DNA from: CAZMRW01 sp964568805
GTDB lineage: Bacteria; Pseudomonadota; Gammaproteobacteria; Methylococcales; Methylomonadaceae
Direction of reading: 5' to 3'
Assembly: GCA_964568805.1 (NCBI GenBank)
Contig: CAZMRW010000046.1
Coordinates: 1-32,595, forward strand
DNA: 32,595 nt
Positions within the stretch are counted from its first letter, which is position 1, and every line of letters begins with the position of its first letter. Of this stretch, positions 26,873-32,595 are shown piece by piece. The position numbers were made by a program, and so were the translations under genes. The notes under the pieces are model-generated. The model saw only the letters and a list, made by a program, of their open reading frames with translations, ran no database searches and was not told the origin of the DNA.

Positions 26873-27514
26873 TCAGTCTCTCAGTAACCCTTGCTTTCGC
26901 GCTTCATAGATAGCCTCGCTTTTGTTGTGCACTTGCAGCTTTTGATAAATGCGCTTGACGTATGTCCCAATAGTGTGTCGGGACAGGCCGAGCAAGCCGG
27001 CGATTTCCTCGTAACTATAACCCTTGCTGCTCATTTCCAGTACGGCGTGCTCCTGAGCCGACAGGCTCTGTGCATCCAAAATCGAGCATGGCCTGGGCAG
27101 GAAGCGCCCGAGCAGCTGCCGCGCAATCACCGGACTAATCGGGCTGCCGCCGTCGCGTAGAGCGCGTATCTGATCGGCAATGTCCAGGCTTTTACTACCT
27201 TTGAGCAGATAACCCGTTGCGCCCGCCTCGATGCATTGGAGGACATGGTGCTCATCGCCGAAAACAGTGACGACCATCACGTCGCATTTGGGTAAATACT
27301 TATTCGCATGGCGAATCAATTCTATGCCGCTGCCGCTGGGCAAGCCGATGTCAACCAGCAGCACATCTGGCGCGGTCTGTTCCAGCAAACGGATGCCTTC
27401 CGGCAGGTCGTCGGCGACACCGGCCAGGTATAAATCAGTTGCGCCAAGCACCGCTCCGGTAAAGGCCGCACGGAATGGCGGGTCGTCTTCGATGATAAGT
27501 ACGGAGTGCGCCAT
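26873..27514 (-). CDS. NarL/LuxR-type two-component response regulator
   Basis: The product is 213 residues from ATG 27514. The receiver domain (about 1-120) has the acidic pair Asp10-Asp11, the phospho-acceptor Asp55 (LLVDIGLPSG) and Lys105 (GYLLKGS). The LuxR-type helix-turn-helix covers about 150-200: LSAQEHAVLEMSSKGYSYEE then IAGLLGLSRHTIGTYVKRIY. All key residues are present, so it should be functional. The adjoining kinase looks broken, so the regulator may be orphaned or served by another kinase. A perfect 28-bp palindrome lies 63 nt before its start and is a candidate site for its own binding. The divergent gene is a secreted repeat protein. Confidence 0.92.
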   Translation of the reverse strand: MAHSVLIIEDDPPFRAAFTGAVLGATDLYLAGVADDLPEGIRLLEQTAPDVLLVDIGLPSGSGIELIRHANKYLPKCDVMVVTVFGDEHHVLQCIEAGATGYLLKGSKSLDIADQIRALRDGGSPISPVIARQLLGRFLPRPCSILDAQSLSAQEHAVLEMSSKGYSYEEIAGLLGLSRHTIGTYVKRIYQKLQVHNKSEAIYEARKQGLLRD

Positions 27515-28087
27515 GGGATGAATTCTATCACCGATGCGTTAGGAATGCGCAGTCACTATAACCGAAAAGTTTATGGTATCTGTCCCGTAAATACGGGACA
27601 GATAAATCGATCATAACTTGAGATAATCCCAATCAGTTCGCTGATTCCCAAGTTGTCGTCCAAGCCGTTGAAACAATCGTCAAACAGATACATGAATTCA
27701 AATGACACTGCGCAGAAAACAAATCATTGCCGGCTGATTATCACTCGCCTTCAACCATGGCTCAGGGTGGCTAGGTATGTATCCCCTCACCAGCATTTAC
27801 AAAGCCTAGGAAGCACACTCAGAGATAATAGGATCAGCAGCGCTCAGTGATGTTAACAATCTCCTGACGTAATGGGCACGGGAACCCACTTTCATAGGAT
27901 GGCCGAGCTTGTATGTAGGATAGGCCAGCATAGCCTTGAAGGAGCCAAGCGTGGAATATCGTTTCAATTAAAACGATACCTTTCTTTTTTCAACTTTAAA
28001 GAGAGAAAAATCATGATAACAGCAATAGTACTCAGCGGCGGTGGCTCACGCTGCGACTCCCAACTCAGAGCCCTTACAGGAGGAACA
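27515..28087. other. Divergent intergenic region between the regulator and secreted-protein genes
   Basis: About 570 nt separate the response regulator (minus) from the secreted protein (plus). The left part holds the 28-bp palindrome at 27577-27604. Frames that read through towards the secreted-protein gene exist (from 27872), but the part upstream of 28088 has no SD or recognisable content. A long 5' leader is possible. Confidence 0.4.
27577..27604. promoter_or_regulatory. Perfect 28-bp palindrome, candidate operator
   Basis: Two perfect 13-bp arms, TATCTGTCCCGTA and TACGGGACAGATA, are separated by AA. It lies 63 nt upstream of the response-regulator start and about 480 nt before the secreted-protein start. 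There is no T-run, so a terminator is less likely than a protein-binding site for a dimer. Which protein binds is not known. The neighbouring NarL/LuxR-type regulator is the natural candidate. Confidence 0.6.
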
Positions 28088-29455
28088 ATGATAAACGAAA
28101 TCAAGCAATTGTCATCGTTGAAAGGAACACTATTGATTGCTTTGGCGTTGGCTTCGGCCCAAGCGGCAGCGGCGAATCGACATTATCTTTGCTATCAGTC
28201 TAAAAACTATCAAGGTAACTTGGGCAATAACCCGACAGCTATTGTTGCCTGCCGCGCGGAACCGGGAGGATATTGTGAGATCGATGGGCCGTACGGCACA
28301 CGGCCAATTGACCCTGGTGATAATATTCTGAGCATAAGTGACACCGCCAAAAGGTATTACTATCCTCAAAGCTCAGGCCAGCTCGTTTCAGAAATACGCT
28401 TCTTCAGTCCGGGCAGCAGTACGCCGGAAACTTTGCATTGCAGCGTGTCTGCGAGAGCCGGAGGCACAGCCACGGCAGAGGCCTCCATAGAAGGCTACAC
28501 TGCCGACGAATCCGGCTATATTTCAACGGGAGTCTGGAAAAAGACCTTGCACGGTGTTCATGGTCGTACGGGGCAAACCCTATCCGTTCCCGGCGACTTC
28601 GTAGTCGTCGGCGGCGGTGCGGAAGGCACCGATCAAACTCCAGGGGCGCTACTATACAAGTCTACTTATAATACGTCGCCACTTGATTCGACCGGAATAA
28701 AACAACATCGATCTTGGGAAACAGGCATCAATGTCAATGGTCAGGATATGACGTATGAAAACACGGCCTATGTGATCGGCATGAAGATCTATGGGATGAG
28801 TGCCGCTGACTTAAGAGGGTTCGGTTTGCCAACAGACCCCTACTATATTGAGCCTAAAATTGCCTTCGAGGGCTCTACTACGTGCTCGGAGTCGAAAACT
28901 TCGCAGGTTGCCTGGCCTTCGACGTCGCTTACTTGTCCCGGTAAGGTCGTCATCGGCGGAGGCGCTGGCGCCTTAGGCAGCTATCCGAACTCTTACGGTC
29001 AGTATCTGACATCATCGTTTCCTGAAGCCGCCTGGATTTACTCGGATTGGCCTCAGCCGCCAGACTTTATCGCTCAATTTTACGGCGAACCGAATGGATG
29101 GCGGGCGTCTTCCAAGGATCACATGATTTCTAGTCCGGGATCGGTCGCAATCGATGTTTTATCCATCCAAGATTACTTGTATATCGACAACCGGTGGTAC
29201 AGGGTAAAAACCGCTTTCTTCGGGCTCGACTCGGTCAGTGCGAATCATCCTTCGGTTGTTGTGGCGGGCGAACCCGGCAACTATGCCTTGACCGGTGTGG
29301 GGGCATCCGTCGATTATGGTTCCGGCTGGGGTAACTTATTATGGAAACTCAAGCCGCGTCCCGATGTCGCCGGTGCCGAGGTCGCCTCCAAGGATCATTG
29401 GCTTTTTTCGCCAGCCAAGATTACTGGTTATGCCTTAGGTATCAAATTGGAATGA
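28088..29455 (+). CDS. Secreted protein with three related internal repeats
   Basis: The product is 455 residues from ATG 28088, which has a strong AGGAGG 6 nt upstream. Longer in-frame starts (27872, 28013) would bury the signal peptide. The N-terminus MINEIKQLSSLKGTLLIALA then LASAQAAA is a Sec signal peptide, cleaved near residue 30. The mature chain shows three related units of the pattern V-x-x-GGGA ... GxLL ... W-x-A-SKDH-x-x-x-SP ... Y-x-x-GI. Unit 1 starts at VVVGGGAEGT, unit 2 at VVIGGGAGAL with ASSKDHMISSP, and unit 3 at YALTGVGASV with ASKDHWLFSP and YALGIKL. I know no function for this repeat. It should be exported to the periplasm or outside. A terminator-like hairpin follows. 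Confidence 0.8.
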   Translation: MINEIKQLSSLKGTLLIALALASAQAAAANRHYLCYQSKNYQGNLGNNPTAIVACRAEPGGYCEIDGPYGTRPIDPGDNILSISDTAKRYYYPQSSGQLVSEIRFFSPGSSTPETLHCSVSARAGGTATAEASIEGYTADESGYISTGVWKKTLHGVHGRTGQTLSVPGDFVVVGGGAEGTDQTPGALLYKSTYNTSPLDSTGIKQHRSWETGINVNGQDMTYENTAYVIGMKIYGMSAADLRGFGLPTDPYYIEPKIAFEGSTTCSESKTSQVAWPSTSLTCPGKVVIGGGAGALGSYPNSYGQYLTSSFPEAAWIYSDWPQPPDFIAQFYGEPNGWRASSKDHMISSPGSVAIDVLSIQDYLYIDNRWYRVKTAFFGLDSVSANHPSVVVAGEPGNYALTGVGASVDYGSGWGNLLWKLKPRPDVAGAEVASKDHWLFSPAKITGYALGIKLE

Positions 29456-30114
29456 CGCCTTAACCACAAGGTCTCTACGCCAATCGATAGGCCTGAAAAG
29501 TTCGGCAACGTACATTAAACCCACATGGCATAAAGCGGTGTGGGTTCTTGTTGTCCTATGAATTACGGGGAAAAGCGTTTGCATCCGTGGCTACCCTACC
29601 AGCTTTCGGCTCAACTTTTAGCCTGGATATTCACAAATTCGGAGAGGCCCATGTAGCTCGTTTAGGGTGGGAACGGCCCTCAGCGTGTCGAGGTTTGCAC
29701 CCCAGCGTTATGCATAGGCTAACGCCGTCGCCGGACAAATAAAGGTTACGGACTGGATGCGCCTATAAAGTAACAAGGTTAATTAACAAGGAATAAGATA
29801 AATTGAAGGTCTGGTAGTGATTATTAACCGGACTGTGGGTTAATGCGATGACAAACGTCGCTTGTGGGTCGACAGCACCAGTTCAATGACAATGGAGTGC
29901 TATCGGCCGCAATCGGCAAGAAATTTTTGCGTTAAATCAGCTGGCTGCGTGAGCATCGAATGTTTTTCATATCCGTTTATCATGAAATCGATATTATCCA
30001 GTTTAAAAACTAGCATTGAATATTATTGACGACTGAACTTGAAAAGTGAAACAAACTCCAATTTAGGGAATTGCTTATTCTTCATTAGCCATTTACAACT
30101 CCGGAGGTATCGTT
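29456..30114. other. Long non-coding stretch before the YHS gene
   Basis: About 660 nt. It holds the hairpin at 29518-29546 and, at its right end, a GGAGG SD for the YHS gene. A 64-codon frame at 29548-29742 has no SD or recognisable content. The stretch 29640-29720 and 29840-29940 has the mixed G+C-rich look of old intergenic repeats, but no clean unit could be defined. Confidence 0.35.
29518..29546 (+). terminator. Terminator-like hairpin after the secreted-protein gene
   Basis: Perfect 8-bp arms AACCCACA and TGTGGGTT with a 13-nt loop are followed by CTTGTTGT on the plus strand. It lies 62 nt after the stop of the secreted-protein gene. The T-run is imperfect. Confidence 0.5.
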
Positions 30115-30579
30115 ATGGCACTGGCAACAGAAGTCAACACTGACGCGACAGGTGTCGTGATTCGTGGTTATGATCCAGTGGCGTATTTCACGGAAGGACG
30201 CCCTGTACCCGGTCGCCCCGATATTTACGGCGAATACGGCGGAGGAAAATATCTTTTCGCTACTCCAGAGAACTTCGATGCGTTCAACACAAATCCGGAG
30301 GCATACGTGCCTCAATATGGAGGCTTCTGTGCATTCGGTATCTCTATGGCAAAAAAGTTCGATATCGATCCGGCGTCTTGGAAAATTGTGGACAAAAAGC
30401 TTTATTTGAATCTCAATTCTGCGATCCATTTAGCAATGGTCTATAAATGCGCACGACTATATTCAGACAGCGGAAAAGAATTGGCCGCAAGTCCGTACAC
30501 GAGCAGCTTCCGAGCTCTAAACGTCAGTATGCGTATTGAAAGGGCAGAGTGCTTCCATCGCACCGGCTTGAGCGGGTAA
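30115..30579 (+). CDS. YHS domain protein, with a probable frameshift near 30433
   Basis: The frame codes 154 residues from ATG 30115, with GGAGG 8 nt upstream. The first 105 residues are a clear YHS-domain protein: GYDPVAYFTEGRPVPG, GEYGGGKYLFATPENFDAF, PQYGGFCAFGIS and KKLYLNLNSAIH. Such proteins are thought to bind metals through cysteine-containing loops. After residue 106 the sequence stops looking like the family. Dropping one base near 30433 restores a typical end, QWSINAHDYIQTAEKNWPQV, with a stop at 30518-30520. So the gene carries a one-base insertion, or the assembly has an error here. If real, the protein has an altered tail. The MOSC gene follows after 13 nt. Confidence 0.8.
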   Translation: MALATEVNTDATGVVIRGYDPVAYFTEGRPVPGRPDIYGEYGGGKYLFATPENFDAFNTNPEAYVPQYGGFCAFGISMAKKFDIDPASWKIVDKKLYLNLNSAIHLAMVYKCARLYSDSGKELAASPYTSSFRALNVSMRIERAECFHRTGLSG

Positions 30580-30592
30580 TCGAGGCTCTTCC

Positions 30593-31240
30593 ATGAACTT
30601 ATTGTCAATCAATGTGGGACTTCCGCGCATAGTCGAGTGGCGTGGGAAAACAATCTATACGTCGATTTTTAAGGCGCCAGTCTCTGGCCGCGTCCGAGTG
30701 ACGATGCTAAACCTGGAAGGAGATCGACAATCGGATCTGTCCGTGCACGGTGGTCCGGAGAAGGCCGTCTATGCCTATCCTGGGGAACATTACGCGTTCT
30801 GGCGGGAGAAACTCCCTGAAATGGAGCTGTCCTGGGGCGCATTCGGAGAGAATTTCACAACGGAAGGTATGTTGGAGAGCGCCGTTTGTATTGGAGATCG
30901 TTTTCGCGTGGGCTCCGCAGAATTTGTCGTTACACAACCACGCATGCCTTGCTTCAAGCTGGGCATCCGCTTCGGGCGTGCGGATATGGTCAAACGCTTC
31001 CTGCGTAGCGGATGTACAGGTTTCTACTTGGCTGTACTTCTGGAGGGCGAAGTCGCAGTTGGCGAGTCTTTGGAGTTGATCAGTCGGATCGAGCCGGCTG
31101 TCACAGTTGCAGACGTCGTCAACTTGTACGCAGCAGACGCCGCAAATCAGGATCTTCTGCGTCGCGCAAGCGAGTTGTCCGCGCTGCCCATGGACTGGCG
31201 AAAGTATTTTCGCAAGCGACTGTGGGAGCCAGATGCATGA
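30593..31240 (+). CDS. MOSC domain-containing protein (YiiM-like)
   Basis: The product is 215 residues from ATG 30593. MOSC domains bind or transfer sulphur through a conserved cysteine. YiiM-type members reduce N-hydroxylated compounds with a molybdenum cofactor. The domain is visible from the start: FKAPVSGRVRV, DLSVHGGPEKAVYAYPGEHY, GAFGENFTTEGM, GDRFRVGSAEFVVTQPRMPC with the conserved Cys120, and FKLGIRF. A C-terminal helical extension (DVVNLYAADAANQDLLRRAS) follows, as in YiiM. It is in the same direction as the YHS gene and close to it, so they may be co-transcribed. The gene is intact. Confidence 0.92.
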   Translation: MNLLSINVGLPRIVEWRGKTIYTSIFKAPVSGRVRVTMLNLEGDRQSDLSVHGGPEKAVYAYPGEHYAFWREKLPEMELSWGAFGENFTTEGMLESAVCIGDRFRVGSAEFVVTQPRMPCFKLGIRFGRADMVKRFLRSGCTGFYLAVLLEGEVAVGESLELISRIEPAVTVADVVNLYAADAANQDLLRRASELSALPMDWRKYFRKRLWEPDA

Positions 31241-31308
31241 GCAAGAGGTTAGCGAGCTGGCTAACGGCCATATCATTTGTGTCCAAACTACGCTGTGCTT
31301 CGTTGGCT

Positions 31309-31458
31309 TTAGGCCATACCGTTATACACAAATGTCGTCATACCCGCCGGGAAGCGGGTATCCAGGGCCATGGAGGGTGAGCTCAATACGTCCCTGTAGC
31401 CTGAATTCCGGCAATCCATGCCGGAATGACGGACTTGTGTATAGGGCATGGCTTAGGT
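31309..31458. repeat. MITE-like element of about 150 bp with imperfect terminal inverted repeats
   Basis: The ends are inverted copies: TAGGCCATACCGTTATACAC on the left and, read on the other strand, TAAGCCATGCCCTATACAC on the right, both followed inwards by a CGTCA. Inside are two hairpins, TACCCGC/GCGGGTA and ATTCCGGCA/TGCCGGAAT, of the type CGTCATxCCCGCxxxAGCGGGxATCCAG. Sequences of this type are frequent dispersed repeats in proteobacteria. It lies just after the MOSC gene. Confidence 0.65.
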
Positions 31459-31884
31459 TATGCAACACGTTAAGAAATAGAATCTGACTGTCGTCCTAGA
31501 ACGATTTTTTGGCCTGGTGGCTTATAGACAAAATCCGGCCATAAGCGGGTATTTGCCCGCTTCTCGAATTGGCGAATTGAGCGTCAGCACTACGGCAGGT
31601 AGCAAACATTCCCCACCTATCACCCTCGTGCCGAGTTCGGCCCAACCATAGACCGCACATCTTCGATAAATGTCTCTTTGGTCGTAGCCAGCCAGACGTT
31701 AACGGCACTGTAAGGATTTAAGGGTCAGTTGTTAGGAAAATATATAAAAAAAATTGAGCTACATCTATACGCTGATGCACACAAACTGATTTTTAGTTCT
31801 TTATCCGCTTGATGTGCTACACCAGACTGTCGTTATATTGGAGCCGAAGGGCAGCAAGGGGTCGTGATTTGCCCGTTCAAAATC
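31459..31884. other. Non-coding stretch before the integrase terminator
   Basis: A 70-codon frame on the minus strand (31496-31708) has no SD and reads like the translation of an intergenic repeat rather than a protein, so it is not called. The part around 31735-31800 is A+T rich. No gene was seen. Confidence 0.35.
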
Positions 31885-31920
31885 GGTAGCAGCCACAAAT
31901 TATGTGGCCGCTACCTTTTT
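31885..31920. terminator. Strong hairpin terminator next to the integrase 3' end
   Basis: The arms GGTAGC-A-GCCAC and GTGGC-C-GCTACC pair over 11 bp with one mismatch and a 7-nt loop, followed by TTTTT on the plus strand. On the minus strand the hairpin is followed by GATTTT, so it can also end integrase transcripts, whose last codon is 6 nt away. Confidence 0.75.
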
Positions 31921-31925
31921 AAGCG

Positions 31926-32584
31926 CTAAATTTCTGTCTGCTCTGAAATTTCAAGGGCATCATCGACTTCTATGCCGAGATACCTTACGGTACTTTCGAG
32001 TTTAGTATGACCGAGCAATAACTGAACGGCCCGTAAATTTTTTGTTCGACGATAAACCAAGGTCGCTTTTGTTCGGCGCATTGTATGAGTTCCGTAAGCA
32101 GCAGGATCAAGACCAATTGATGAAACCCAATGCTCAACTATTCGAGCATATTGTCGCGTAGAAAGGTGCGGCGAATCGTGATCCGACTTGGAAAAAGATA
32201 CTCATCGGACTTCAGTTGAGCCTGGCTAATCCAATTTGCCAGAGAATCTCTGGTTTGCTCGGTTATCTCAAATTGAACTGGTCTATGTGCTTTCTGCTGC
32301 ATTATGATTGCACGTGATGACACTCGACCTCCTTGTGCAACATCGCAGACGTTAAGTTTGACCAGGTCACATCCCCGGAGCTTGCTATCAATGGCAAGAT
32401 TGAATAATGCCAATTCACGGATGTTTTTGGACATCTGCAAACGGATGCGAATGGCCCAGATTTCTTTCAATTTTAGTGGGGATTTCTGACCAATCAACTT
32501 TCCTTTGTTCCATGGGACGTGTCGTACGATATGATTTTCTTGGTAAGCGCTCTTTAAAGGACGTCCTTGAGGATGTTGGAACAA
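31926..32584 (-). pseudogene. Tyrosine recombinase (integrase) broken by a frameshift
   Basis: The first frame (from TTG 32584, possibly from further right outside the window) reads as a short phage-type integrase: PWNKGKLIGQKSPLKLKEIW, then FNLAIDSKLRGCDLVKLNV with the first catalytic Arg. It ends early after SRITIRRTFLRDNMLE. Adding one base near 32180 restores the family sequence HDSPHLSTRQYARIVEHWVS in the next frame. That frame carries HTMRRTKATLVYRRTK (the H-x-x-R pair), LLGHTKLESTVRYLGI with the catalytic His and Tyr, and stops at 31926-31928. All catalytic residues survive across the two frames, so the loss is a single base. It is either a recent pseudogene or an assembly error. Confidence 0.85.
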
Positions 32585-32595
32585 AATGGTAGGAA

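Noticed and set aside
27872..28087. N-terminal extension of the secreted protein
   Set aside because: It would place 72 residues before a clear signal peptide, whereas ATG 28088 has a strong AGGAGG.
29548..29742. 64-codon plus-strand frame after the secreted-protein gene
   Set aside because: No SD, follows directly on a terminator-like hairpin, and no recognisable content.
31496..31708. 70-codon minus-strand frame
   Set aside because: It reads like a translated intergenic repeat, has no SD and no domain.
31926..31945. TTTCTGTCTG near the integrase end as a right-hand copy of the mnmE attachment site
   Set aside because: Only the first few bases resemble the mnmE 3' end, and they lie within the integrase coding sequence.

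Overview
The window is chromosomal DNA of a gammaproteobacterium. The GyrB is 810 residues long, the size of the gammaproteobacterial type. The replication genes lie as dnaA-dnaN-recF-gyrB on one strand, divergent from rpmH-rnpA-yidD-yidC-mnmE on the other. The overall protein flavour and the intergenic repeats look like a methanotroph-type lineage (Methylococcales), but that is an impression and not a proof.

Layout. (1) 1-2022, minus: a membrane-anchored KAP-family P-loop NTPase, cut by the window edge. (2) 2215-8219, minus: gyrB, recF, dnaN, dnaA. Two ParB-site-like 16-mers flank the recF stop codon. (3) 8306-12199, plus: a consensus-like promoter, then ribosomal protein L34, RNase P protein, YidD, YidC and MnmE. 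This is the core translation and membrane-insertion cluster. (4) 12282-20138, plus: a complete type I restriction-modification operon placed directly after mnmE, in the unusual order hsdR-hsdS-(AlbA/Schlafen-type ATP-binding protein)-hsdM. A 103-bp palindromic element sits between hsdR and hsdS, inside a local duplication. (5) 20474-21531: a toxin-antitoxin pair (HTH antitoxin, PIN toxin) with its own promoter. (6) 21875-25955: a small lipoprotein, a cytochrome b561, a possible 67-residue protein, an alpha/beta hydrolase, a LOG-family nucleotide hydrolase and a YeeN-type YebC protein. (7) 26346-29455: remains of a sensor kinase, a NarL/LuxR-type response regulator with a perfect 28-bp palindrome in front of it, and a secreted protein made of three related repeats. 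(8) 30115-32595: a YHS protein and a MOSC protein, a MITE-like palindromic element, and a tyrosine recombinase broken by a frameshift.

How it fits together. The left third is conserved housekeeping DNA for replication initiation and chromosome handling. From the 3' end of mnmE onward the content is accessory: defence, toxin-antitoxin, decayed regulators, repeats and a broken integrase. The end of mnmE is a known island integration site in other gammaproteobacteria, so a boundary there is plausible. No matching right-hand repeat was seen. Three genes on the right (kinase, YHS, integrase) each show a shifted reading frame. This means either real gene decay or indel errors in the assembly, and reads should settle it.

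No tRNA, rRNA or CRISPR array was recognised. No good DnaA boxes were seen between dnaA and rpmH, so the origin is not located.
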